64,000 nt of DNA. Origin: Portulaca oleracea. Lineage: Eukaryota; Streptophyta; Magnoliopsida; Caryophyllales; Portulacaceae. The notes under the pieces are model-generated. The model was not told the DNA's origin, ran no database searches, and worked only from the letters and a program-made list of their open reading frames with translations. The DNA is taken from assembly GCA_029582165.1 (NCBI GenBank), contig CM055870.1, forward strand, positions 7,869,832-7,933,831, given 5' to 3'. The translations under genes were made by a program, and so were the position numbers. Positions 46,992-58,660 of the stretch are shown here, in pieces. Positions within the stretch are counted from its first letter, which is position 1; every line of letters begins with the position of its first letter.

Positions 46992-48758
46992 GGTATTCTG
47001 CTTGTTTTGGAGCGCAGAAAAGTGATTTGGGAGGAATTTTATGGAGAGGAAAGTTGGAGGGGGGAGAGGAGAGAATAAATGAATGAAACAAATAGGGGAA
47101 TAATAATGAATAGTCTAATAAAAAGAGAGAATTAACGATAAGCGAAATTTATTAAAGAATTTGGTTAGCGTTTATGGAAAGCATTAATTTAGTTAAGTTA
47201 AATGAAACTGGCACCTCTTTGGGTCCATGGTCAATTAAACTAGGAGTATTTGTCAGCATCAGCCATTGAATATAATACAACTAGTTAATGATTAATAAAG
47301 ATGTCGAGGGGAAAAAGTGATTAAGTTGCGTGATTAATAGTTTAATTATAAAGATTAAAGAATTTTATAAATTACTACTCTCTTCATTCCATATACCATA
47401 TTAGTTGTCCATTAATTGATTGTTATGGTAAGAAATATTTGATTAACAATTGCCATATTATGTTTTTTAGAATAGTTATTTTCATTACAATAGTAGAAAT
47501 TTTATATAATTAAATCATGTATATAACTATATTTTGGGAAATTTATGATTGAAAGTATTAACTTTGATTGTACGATTTTAAAAAATGACATTTAATATGG
47601 AACAGAGCACGTAGTAGTTTTTTGGATTAGTATGGATTAACACAAAATATTAAAAGATATATATAAAAAATGTAATTGAAGTGAATTAAACCAAACTTAT
47701 TAAAATTGCAACAGACACAAAAAGTGAAAAGAAGGAATTTAATCAATGTTACAAACAACAATAAAAATAGAAATAATTATGATTGTTTTTTAGCACGTCA
47801 TATCTTCACAGCATGGTTGTAACATGTTTCTTTTGGTGGTGGGAGTTTGATGTTTCTTATACAATTTACTGTATTTTATGAATCTTTAAACATTTTAACT
47901 CAATAATAAAAAAAAAATCTTTTCAATATAATTTACTGTTACGTCCTTATTTTAAAGCTTGTGATGCCAAAATATTAATAAATCCAATTAAATGTACCAA
48001 GAGTATAGTGGTGCGGTGAAGTTGGAGATTTATTCACCCACTATGGTTTGAATTTTAACAGCTGTAATTTTTTTAGGCAACATTAGGGTGTTTTTGCGAT
48101 TCCTAATGGTTTTTTGTTCTCCAATGTAAGACCTATTAATTCTAATTTGATATTCAAGTTACTTTTTCTTTAATGTAGTGGTAATCATTTTCACATAAGA
48201 ATAATTATAAGAATGATACTAAGGAGAATTCTTTCAAAATTCATTCAACACAACATTGCGAATCTATCCATGGTCCTAGTAAAAAAAAAGAAGCTCACTC
48301 TCACTAAAAATGAAAACCTAAAGGAAATAAATTCAAAATTTTCATTCCATCTTTATTTTTTTAAAGAATAAACCAAGGCCTAACTAAAATTCAAACCCAC
48401 TTTTCTCCCTCCAAATCCAGTTTATCAACTAAGCCTGCAATGATGAGAGTGGGCCAAAAGGCCCAATTGTGTTCGTTGTTGTACCACATTATGTACATGG
48501 CTGGACATACATAATTACATACCAACCGATATATTACAAACGTTACAGCTGTAGAATATCCAAGATGAGTATGACATTCTGCTGACTGTGTCCTCACTGT
48601 TGTCACAATTATCCATCATCCTTCCTTCTCCCTTTGACGGTTCTCTTCACTTCCTTCTAATTTCTATTCTGAGTAGACAGAGATAGATAGATAGAGAGTT
48701 AAAGAAGAAGAAGAAAGAAGAAGAAGAAGAAGAAGAAGAAGATAGAAGATAGAAAAAG
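46992..48758. other. Divergent promoter region, SPRY gene and sugar transporter
   Basis: The two genes are head-to-head, so this 1.77-kb spacer contains both promoters and 5' UTRs. The transporter leader has a GAA-rich repeat at 48703-48742. The middle is AT-rich with nothing else recognisable. Confidence 0.6.
48703..48742. repeat. (GAA)n microsatellite in the transporter 5' UTR
   Basis: An imperfect AAG/GAA trinucleotide run ending 17 bp before the start codon of the sugar transporter. Purine-rich leader repeats are frequent in plant genes; length variation here could affect expression. Confidence 0.88.
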
Positions 48759-51700
48759 ATGAATTCTGATACAGAAACAGGAGTAGGAGGAGGTGGGGAT
48801 CTTCGAAAACCATTTCTGCATACTGGGAGTTGGTATAGAATGGGTTCAAGGCAATCCAGCTTGATGGGTTCTTCCCAAGTCATCCGGGATAGCTCTATTT
48901 CCGTCGTTGCTTGTGTTCTCATCGTTGCTCTTGGTCCTATTCAATTTGGCTTCACTGTAATCCTTCCTTAATTCCTTCTTTTTTGATCGACTTTAATCCT
49001 CTCCAAATTTGATGTTCATCAAACCCAGTTCATGGTGTTTTGGGTTGTTGTTGTTTTGTGGTTTAGGGTGGTTATTCATCTCCAACTCAAGCTGCAATCA
49101 CCAAAGATCTAGGTCTCTCCGTTTCTGAGGTAGTAATTTCATCATTTTTGTTGGTTTTAACTGTTATACTGTTGTTGTCTGACTTGGGTAATTTTTGTTT
49201 GGTGGGTCAGTACTCTTTGTTTGGTTCTTTGTCGAATGTTGGTGCTATGGTTGGAGCTATTGCTAGTGGTCAAATTGCAGAATATATTGGAAGGAAAGGG
49301 GTATGTTTGTCTCTTCATTTTGATTGTTCTTCATTTTTGGGACAATGAATCATATGATTGATGAAGTTTTCTTTGTTGATGATAACAGTCTTTGATGATT
49401 GCTGCTATCCCCAATATAATTGGATGGCTTGCTATATCATTTGCCAGAGTGAGTATTGGAGACTATGAATTTGTTGTCTGATTGACTTCTTGGTGTTGGT
49501 AGCATTGCATTTTTATTTACAAAGTTTCGTTCTGTCTACGCAGGATACGTCGTTTCTGTATATGGGAAGGCTGTTGGAGGGGTTCGGCGTAGGAATCATT
49601 TCTTATGTGGTATGGTCTGTGTTCTGTTTGATCATCATGCAAGAATTATGAGAACCCTGAACCCTAATTTACAATCTAATGTCTGTTTTAGGTTCCTGTG
49701 TACATTGCAGAAATAGCACCTCAGAATATGAGGGGAGCTTTGGGTTCTGTAAATCAGGTTTCATTGATGTTTCCTTCTGGTTCAAGTTGTTCTATGTACC
49801 TCGTTTTGTTTTAGTTATCAAGGTTCTGAATCCATCACTTGGCTTTTTTTTTTTTTTGTTTTGTTTTGGCAGTTATCAGTCACTATTGGGATAATGTTGG
49901 CCTACTTATTTGGGCTTTTTTTTGAGTGGAGATTTCTTGCTGTGATAGGTAATTGCTTCATGGGGTTCTTTGTCATAATCCAGTTGCTTTCATGCTTTCG
50001 ATTTTACCTTTGCTTTTGTGGGGTTTATCTTTGTATCTTGTTGTTTAAGATCCTTATGACATTTTGGTTTTCTAAATGCTTGTTGGGAAGTGTCACAAGT
50101 GTCTTTCCTTCATCTCTTAACATGTTTCATTACTCTAGTTGCAATGGACTTCATGGGGAATTGCTTTAATTTGCTTTAACTTGTTCTGAATTTTGTTTCC
50201 TGCTTTGTGTTTAGCTTCACTGGCTGAATTTGGGTGAATGTGTACTTGCCTTAGTTGGCAGCAGTTAAATTGCTCGTTTCTGCAACATTCAAGGATTTTG
50301 TCCACATATTAAAAGTCCATACATGTGTATGCTTGCCTTTGTCGAAAATATTTTACTAATTCGTTTGTACAGATCTTTGTGTGCTTGGTGGGGATGACTT
50401 AAAGCACATACTAGATGCTTAGTCTCATGTCTTCCATTGATCCCTTCTATCGAGGGGGAAAATCCATGATATGTCAGAGCTAATGCAATGGTTCATTATT
50501 TTCTTGTTTGTGTTTTTCCCAGGAATATTGCCATGCGCTATATTGATACCTGGCTTGTTCTTCATACCAGAGTCTCCTAGGTGGTTGGTATGTTACCTTG
50601 AGTCCCTTCTGCTTTATGACTGTATGTGTCATTATGAAGTGAGTTTCTGGTGCTTATGCAGGCTAAAATGGGCATGATGGATGACTTTGAGGTTTCCCTC
50701 CAAGTTCTTCGTGGTTTTGACACTGATATATCTTTTGAAGTTAGTGAAATCAAGGTTGGAATGCAATAGTCTGAGATTCTATTTATGATGATGTTATCTG
50801 TTAAAGTTTAGTTGCTGTTTTTGCAAAGCTCTTTGTTTCCTAATTAAAACGATTGTGAGATCAGTTTTCTTACTGTTTCGTATAACATGTTCAGAGGTCT
50901 GTTGCTTCAGCTAGCAAAAGAGCTACCATAAGATTTGCAGACCTGAAACAAAGAAGATATTGGCTACCATTGATGGTAATTCCTATTGCCTGGGCTTCAT
51001 GGTTGTGGTTATTCTGTTGAAAAATGAAATTCTCATATGCTTGTTCCTCCTGCAGATAGGAAATGGCTTATTAATTTTACAACAATTGAGTGGGATCAAT
51101 GGCGTTTTGTTCTATTCCAGCACCATATTTGAACAGGCTGGTAAGCATATAGTTTCAGTTAACACTATTCTCTCTATGTTTTGTCTGAAGCTGTGCAGCA
51201 TATGGTTTACCACTATATATACTATTAAGACATCCAGTTTCTGATTAAGGATTAAAATCTCTTAAAGCATCCTTATTTCTCCCTGTGCACGCCACTACTA
51301 CTCGTTAAAATGTGTGTAGAACCAGCTAACTGGATCTTCTAGGAAAAACTGAGACCTCAAGATGATTTGAATAACTTACCCATGCCTAAGAAAAGATGAG
51401 ATTTTGGTTGCGTGGAAGTAAATTATACATGATTCTTTCTATCGTTCAGTATCATTATTCTCTAGGAATTTATCGGTCTTATTTGCAATTAGCTGATTAC
51501 CCTTTTCCTTTATGCTAGGGTTAAAATCAAGTAATGCTGCAACCTTTGGGCTTGGGGCAATTCAGGTATGGTTTAATGCATTTAAACTGACCTCTGCTGT
51601 AACTCAAGATGCATCGTTGCTTTCTTTCTGTGTCTTCTAATGGTATCTCTATCATGTAGGTCCTTGCAACTGTTGTTACATTATGGCTAGCAGATAGAGC

Positions 51701-53111
51701 TGGGCGTAGACTTCTTCTGATAGTGAGTTTGAGAAAGTAATGTTTTACTACATCTTGAGCTTGTATTTGGGACATCATATTTAAACTAAGTCATCTCCTT
51801 TTGCTTGTGGTTGGTGTAGATCTCTTCAGTTGGAATGACTGTTTGCCTTTTGGTGGTCGCAATTTCATTCTTTCTGAAGGTGGTTATTGAGGAACTTTGT
51901 TTTTAGGCATCTTTGTCATTCTCCATTTCTTTTAGCGAGGCTCTAATTTGTCAACAAAATGCCCTAATAAATGTTTCATTTCAAATCAGGATGCGGTAAC
52001 AGATGGGTCTCCATGGTATAACACGTTTTGCATCCTCTCAGTAGTCGGAGTTGTGGTACGTTGATTTTTGCCCCTTACCTGGACTGTTATCAAGCTCGTT
52101 TATATTTATAAATATCTTTGAGTGATCTACCTCGCAGGGTATGGTGGTTGCTTTCTCATTGGGAGTGGGAGCTATACCATGGATTATAATGTCAGAGGTA
52201 CCTGTCGGATTATTACCTTTTTTCTTTTTTTTTTCTTCTCGTGTGCATTTTATTGCTTCTTGAATCTCACTTGTTTTATTTGTGATGAAAGCATGGACAT
52301 ACACAGCATACACGTATGTCATGTATCTCCTAATTGTACACAACTTTGAATCTCAATAGCTTAGTTTCGGCTCAAGTATAAGCCAATATGAGTTTAGTAC
52401 TCTCAGTAGATGTGATTGCTCATAAGTTTGCTTCACCTGAGAAACCTGAGTAGTGATTGTGCTAGTGAGAGTTATCGACCACTTCCTGCTGATAAGGAAA
52501 GCTTTCATTACAAACATCTGGTACTTCTTTTGAGTTTTGAAAGAAACATTCAAGTTTGTTGATTTTTCGAATAGTTATTTCGCATGGGCACTTCATAGCC
52601 TCAGAGTCTAGCAGAACTCTTGAACATACTCGATTCCTGTTGGTCATTTGACTTTTACGTACATTCAAAGGCGCTCTCTTCTTGAAATTACTATCTATCT
52701 ATGTTTCTCTGCAAACAGGCGCTTTTACTGAGAAATCCTAATACACTTGTTGTGGAATTGGCAGATTATGCCGGTTAATATCAAGGGCCTTGCTGGAAGT
52801 GTCGCAACACTTGCCAACTGGTTGTGCGCATGGATTGTCACGATGACTGCAAATCTGCTCTTATCTTGGAGCGGCGGAGGTATTCTTTCTTTGTCACAAC
52901 AACATAGGAGAAACTGTTTCAGTCAGTAACAACACATTAATACCAGAAATAAAGGCATCCATCATGAGTAGTAATGTGCATCTTTTCCCCCACTGCAGGT
53001 ACTTTCTCAATTTACACTCTCGTATGTGCTTTCACGGTGGCCTTCGTTTGCATTTGGGTCCCGGAGACAAAGGGAAGAACACTGGAGGAGATTCAGAGGT
53101 CCTTCAGATGA
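48759..53111 (+). CDS. ERD6-like sugar transporter (MFS, ERDL6 type)
   Basis: Eighteen exons: 48759-48956, 49067-49129, 49211-49300, 49389-49448, 49544-49609, 49692-49757, 49873-49948, 50523-50587, 50662-50754, 50895-50975, 51056-51140, 51519-51565, 51660-51722, 51820-51879, 51990-52055, 52138-52197, 52765-52879, 52999-53111. All are GT-AG with consistent phases, giving 488 aa, close to the 487 aa I recall for Arabidopsis ERDL6. Motifs: the N-terminal cytosolic block [14 protein letters not shown]...SSQVIRDSS, then the MFS signatures GRKG in loop 2-3, PESPRWL at the middle loop, AGRR in loop 8-9 and [10 protein letters not shown] at the C-terminus. About 12 hydrophobic segments are visible. 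The closest Arabidopsis relative exports glucose from the vacuole, so a tonoplast proton/glucose role is inferred. The residue before GYSSP is Gly here rather than the usual Cys. Confidence 0.96.
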
Positions 53112-55318
53112 TACAAGCATAGCATTTTCCGGTTGATTGTGATCTGATCATTTGAACTCTAGAGGAATCTGCAACATCAGAACCTACTTCGCGCGACATA
53201 AAATGTTAAGATGCAGAAGTGTATACCTGTACCAGTCATAAAACAGCCACCACATTCATGTATCGTGGTGACATACATATTTGCCACCCTGAAAATTTCT
53301 TTCATTTTGATGTAAAATGTGATGTATTTCAGTGTATAAAAACCCCCTGGCCTTTTCCAACTAAAAGGAAAAGGGCCTACATGATTGCAGGTAGATTACA
53401 GTATATATGTTCTCTTCTGAATAAATTGAAAATTGGTTACTTCGCGTGTGAATGGTATTTACAATGGGGAATAAGAATCACGAGACTTTCTTTGGTAGAT
53501 GTTGATTGAGATCGTAATTTTTTTTTTTTTTTGGTAGTAAAGTTAGAAGGCTACAAGTTATGTTATAGATCGTGGAGGATCTATCTAGATCTACCATATA
53601 TGCATTCTAATTCTTATGTAATGAATTTTCGCAAAAAGTTGATAAATTTTAAAAACTTGTAAATTTTACAATATATTGATAAATTTACAAATGATTTTAT
53701 AGAAATATCGACAATTCTTTTTTTTCCCCGGTGAAATTTAACATCCTCGAAGACTTAGATACTTCAAGCTATAGCTGAGGATGAGCAGTCCCGAGTACTT
53801 TGTTAGGTTCCCAAATCATAGTTACCCTTCTATCCTTACTCGCGGTTCAGGTTTCGGGTTTATAATACTACAAATTGTAAAATTTATATTTTGAGACTCC
53901 ACCATGGCACCATATATTAAAAAACGCGAATTTTCTACTTAAGCGCAAAATGAACCACACGGTCCAGTTATCATGACCATATACTGCACTTAATTTGGCA
54001 CATGCAATGAAAATCGAAGATTTTCAACCCGGATTTCTAAATGATGTATACACTTTAATAATCTCATTTATTTATATTGAAATCAGGTTCAAATTCCGAA
54101 TACCCGTTGGTTCAAGGTTTCTGATGCCAAGCACTAGAAACCTGAACCTATGTGATAGGTTCCATGTTCCATGTTCCAGTTCTGGGTAGCAATTTTACGA
54201 ACCTTACCCACTTACTGGCTCCGGTCAAGTTTCAGTTCTGGAATTGCTCGTCCCTAGCCCCTAGGTATATCATATAACCATGGGAGTCAATAAAAGGTTG
54301 GGGATTAGATAAGTGGATTAATAACCCACTAAAAGAACACATTTAGTTTTTTTTTTCCTCAAATATTGATGGATCCACTTAGGGATGACAATAGGTCGGC
54401 TTGGGGATGGATGGTGTCCTATTCTCACCCATGTTCATTTTTGAAATCACTACCCTTAGCCTTATCCATATTTAGAGGGTACTAAATGTGAGCACCTATA
54501 ATCATACCGATCGTATATTTGTGGGTATAAAGTGTGTATTCGATATAACTGGGGATTATATTATAGAATTCCAGGGCCGAAATAAAGCATTTGGGTCGAA
54601 CTCTTCTTTGTTTTATATCCCAAATGTGTTTTGGGTGTTGTTGCTTACGTATTTGAGTCATTGTCTTCATTGCGGTTTCAACTTGACAAGCGAAAAATAC
54701 AATTAGATAGATCAACAATTATTGTACAAGATGACTCATCTTATTCGATCTACTTCACCTCCTTAAAGTTTAGTTAGTAAATCACCAGTAGTAAAATTTT
54801 CATGAACCACACTGAATATGACCATAAGTAACAAATTTTGCATTGGTATATTTTGAAAATGGATAATGGAATTCAAATTTTGTTCTTCCTTTTTCTCTCT
54901 ATCGTGTTGCACTAGTTACTTTCTAAAAGTGTAACATTCTTCATACATCACCCTCTAGACCAAGTAAATACTCGACAAATATATATATATAGATAAAAAG
55001 AATATGTAAAAAGAAGATTACACACTCATATAATCCTAAAGTAACAAAGGTATAATAAATGAATTATATCAAATATCAAATATGGATTATGATGGTAAAA
55101 GACCACGTTAACATTGAAAAGAAAAAGTCGGCAAAAATTAAGCCACATCACATTGTGTAATATGGCTAGTGTTGAAATAGGATTCTATAAATCGAGGAAT
55201 GCAATGTTGATGCTGCATCACCAATTTGAATTCCCCCAAAAATAAAATAAAAGAAGATAATTTACAAGGTTGAAGCTCGGTTTTGAGAATTGTGATACAA
55301 CCTTAATTATCATTCATC
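53112..55318. other. Spacer with 3' UTR of the transporter and degraded repeats
   Basis: The left 300-400 bp is probably transporter 3' UTR. At about 53765-54262 the ends CTGAGGATGAGCAGTCCC and, inverted, CTAGGGACGAGCAATTCC suggest a degenerate hAT-like element. A further TAGGGATGACAATAGG terminus-like word is at about 54382. No protein-coding gene is seen. Confidence 0.5.
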
Positions 55319-55883
55319 ATGCAAGGAAGCAAAGTAAGGCGTTGTTTAGTCATAGCAATTGTTTTAGCTACTATTGTGGACAACGCGATTGCAAAGAATA
55401 TAAACAGTATGGAAAAACATCAGAGTTATGTGGATCAATCAGCAGCTGAATTTGTTGAAAACACAAATAAATGCTTAGAGGAATGCACACCAGAGGATGT
55501 TAACTGTCCAACACGATGCTTCATAACTTCGTATGAGTCATTGTCCAATAAAGCCACTTTTGAGAAATTAGTTGCTGAAGACAAAAAAAGTGCCCAAGGA
55601 CTCTTTTGCATGGTCGGTTGTGAAGGATCTCAGTTATGTCACGATGTTAATACATTGGGTGAGTTTTTATCTATAAATTCGTATTCAACCATATTCAAAT
55701 GAGATTAGTTTTTTTTAAAAAAAACTGATAATAGTCCCTAGATGCAATAGTTTTCCCCCCATTTTTTAAGATTTGTTCTCATCGATAATTATACTAATCC
55801 TTTGTTTTATGTGTTTTATTACAGAACTTGCTAAACATTGCTATTCAGCTTGTCATAAGTATTGCTTCCAGACGCTCCCCTGA
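55319..55883 (+). CDS. Small secreted ten-cysteine peptide with CxxxC pairs
   Basis: Two exons, 55319-55658 and 55825-55883, phase 1 (Glu codon G|AA), give 132 aa. Residues 1-25 form a signal peptide (VIAIVLATIVDNAIA), so the product is secretory. Mature cysteines are C52-x3-C56-x6-C63-x3-C67, then C97-x3-C101-x5-C107-x11-C119-x3-C123-x3-C127: ten in all, enough for five disulfides. The first four fit the CxxxC...CxxxC pattern of alpha-hairpinin-like peptides; the whole is also reminiscent of thionin-like proteins. A short, expressed-looking gene with a clean intron (GTGAGT...TTACAG). I do not recognise the family, and role (defence, development or storage) is unknown. Confidence 0.75.
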
Positions 55884-57628
55884 TTTGGATTATTCAACAC
55901 CTAAGGGTATCTGAAATGAATTTGTCCAACAAATAATATGCAGTTGCAAATTTTGATTTATCAGGAAAGTAAAAATGTATGTGATAGATTTATTTTTATT
56001 TTTATTCTTTTGAGAACAATGTATGTAATGGATTACAATAAGATAGTAGCTTTTATCGGGTTGTTGTCTAAAATGGTGCAATTACTGTGTGCCTTCTTTT
56101 TAGGATGGCCTAGAAGAAGAAGATTGTTGTATAATGCATAATTACTTCTGTCAATTTCTAATATTTTTAGCATTACCCTTGACATATATCTTCAAAGCAC
56201 CTTTTAATTTATTGTGTAACATTGACCCAAAAGTTTAAGAACATAAATTGAACTTGCAAAAATGCTTGAATATATAAGGAAACATTACGGATCTAGAGCA
56301 ACCAACGGTGGTTAAGTTCTGTCATGCCATGTTCTGGGTTTAGGCCTGACCGCCTGTGATGTATCGGGGTTCAAACGAATTGTAACATTCGTTAAACTTA
56401 TGAGATCAAAAGTCGGGTCTTTTGTGGAGTGTGACAACGCTACTTTGTGTAGGGTAGGCAAATCCCTAAGCTTTCAAAGGTGAACCTATTCAAATATACG
56501 GATACGGTCATGTAAAAATAAAGTTGACCTTGTCTACCTTTACCTAAGTTTTCTATTTGGATTGTTTTTAAATTTACGTGAGTTTGTTTCCATCAGTTTT
56601 ATAAGATATTCAAGCTAGGTAGCCTTAAACAAAATTGGTATGAAACTTTTCTTAAATATTTAGTTAAATAATCAGGAACAATATTACAATCTTTAACAAA
56701 GTTGTCCTTGTCTACCTTTGACAAAGTTGTTGTTGCCATTGGAATTCAAGAAAACTTTTCTTGAATATATTTTTTTTGATAATAGGGGGAGGGGACTTTT
56801 CCTGAATATTTAGTAATGTGAGTTAACGTGTTTTCCATTTGAATTATCTCTTTCAATTACTATTTTCCCCTTGAGTTGGAATTGAGAGATTCAAACAACG
56901 TTGACATTAAGCTTCAAACATTTAAGTAGTTTTTTTTTTTTTTTTTGATATTAATGTAGCCCTTTTACTGTTATTACCTATATTTATATTTATTATTTGA
57001 TAGAATTCCTTAGTTATACATTAGTATTGTTTAATTCCTTGTAATAATAATTTCATTATTCATTTTTCCTTGAACATTTAGTTAAATTCTATATCTATGT
57101 CTATATTTATTCCTTGACCGTTTATTTGGTCAAACTGAGTAATATATACAAGTATGTTATAATTTTACATGTGATCCGCGAGGGCCTGAGGGAAGATTAA
57201 CATCAAGACATTAAATGCCTAGGATTAACTATTACCCAAGGGTATAAGGGTACCCATCATTAGAACTCAAAAAACCACCCCAATATTTATGAATTTGTTG
57301 ATTTGACGCAAAAATAAACAAGATAAAGAGCAAGTAAAAGGTATGGTCACCTCTAAAGGTAGAATACCACCAAAGTTGAACTATGGGCTCCAAGGGATTG
57401 CATAAAGGAGGAACCACCATCAACCTCTCGAAAGACCCAAAAGAATCCACCAAAATTGAGATGAAGCTGGCACCACTCAATCTCTAACGAGGACACTCCA
57501 TTAGCACCGTCGTCTTCATGGATAAAGCAAGAATAGAGATTTAGAGGATGCATTTCAAAATGCCCATATAAGTTTTCATTTCATCAAGGTTAATGTTTGT
57601 AAGCTCCTTAGCATAATAACATAAGGGT

Positions 57629-57638
57629 CTATTTATAG
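57629..57638 (-). promoter_or_regulatory. TATA-box-like site, minus strand
   Basis: CTATAAATAG on the minus strand matches the plant TATA consensus closely. About 25-35 bp downstream on that strand would be the start of a leftward transcript. No downstream coding region is recognised, so the site may belong to a retroelement LTR or a non-coding RNA. Confidence 0.4.
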
Positions 57639-57689
57639 AGAGGAGGCAAAACACATATTAACCCTGAAAAAAGAAAGCTCATGCCTGTG

Positions 57690-57910
57690 ACTATTCAAGG
57701 TCATGGCCGTGACATACTTTTTTGCACTAGAGACCTTCCTCCAGCTTGAGGTCACGGGGTTGACCTTGAATGGTCACAGGCGTGACCCAAAATTGTTTGG
57801 AGAAGGGTCTTCCAGGTCGTGGCTAGTCACGGTCGTGACCCACTTGAGTCACCGGCGTGACCTAGATTGATTGCGGCCGTGACAACTCTCTGGCCCAGAA
57901 GGTCATGGCC
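57690..57910. repeat. Cluster of GTCAC/GTGAC palindromes
   Basis: At least six near-copies of a GTCACGG-CCGTGAC motif in 220 bp, for example GGTCATGGCCGTGAC, GGTCACAGGCGTGACC, AGTCACGGTCGTGACC and AGTCACCGGCGTGACC. Each is a dyad with a short centre, separated by unrelated text. The G+C content is well above the surroundings. Confidence 0.75.
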
Positions 57911-58363
57911 TTCTAGGAAAAAATCATTGTATAGGCCTTCTTTCTGCTTTTCTTCCTTCATTCTCTTCTTGGTCTTCTTCAGTCCCAACTTCTCACGTGT
58001 TCTTCCTCAAGATTCCATGGACTCGACCCCCGTCCTTTTTGAAAAGTCCAAAATGTCCTTCCATTATTTTCTCCGACATCAAATTTCCTAGAACAATACG
58101 GTTCAATTTTAAGTGTTAGCTAGCACAATATGTACAATAGAGAGAAATGAAAAGGAAAAAAAGAAGAATTCCATTATCCATTTTTAGAACATGCCAATAC
58201 TAAACTTATATTGAGTGCAACCTGTAATCATACTGTGGCATTTGTGAAGAAATAATATAATCCCTATTTTGATTTGGTTTTTGACTTCAAATAATCGACA
58301 CTAATGGCTTTGTTGTGACTAGGAATAATCCAAAATGACTTTTCGACCAATGACAATCTATAC

Positions 58364-58366
<3 letters not shown>

Positions 58367-58432
<66 letters not shown>
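58367..58432. repeat. (CT)n microsatellite
   Basis: A 66-bp perfect TC dinucleotide run, followed by GAGA-rich sequence on the right. Confidence 0.95.
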
Positions 58433-58435
<3 letters not shown>

Positions 58436-58660
58436 TGAGATAGAGGGGGTAGAGAGAGAGTGAGGGTAGAGAGACAATAGAGAGTGTTGGAGCCCATGAG
58501 GGGGGTTGAAACTTATAAACACAAGGACGTTAAGAAACTGAATAATACTTCTTTATTAGATAAACGTTGAGGTACAAGAGAGATAGAGGAGGTTAAGAAC
58601 TCGACAAGATCAGAACTGTTGAGGTCCTTGATATTGCTTACAAAGGCAGAACACCCAGGG

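Larger units (their letters stand above)
55884..58660. other. Repeat-rich spacer with a minus-strand TATA-like site and GTCAC palindrome cluster
   Basis: No gene is recognised. The left half is AT-rich. Around 57629-57638 the minus strand reads CTATAAATAG, a strong TATA-box match. Just upstream of it on that strand (57690-57910) lies a cluster of GTCACG/CGTGAC palindromes. This looks like the promoter end of an unrecognised repeat or non-coding transcript running leftward. A long (CT)n tract is at 58367-58432. Confidence 0.5.

Noticed and set aside
58264..58497. Open frame encoding an Arg-Glu repeat
   Set aside because: It is simply the translation of the (CT)n microsatellite.
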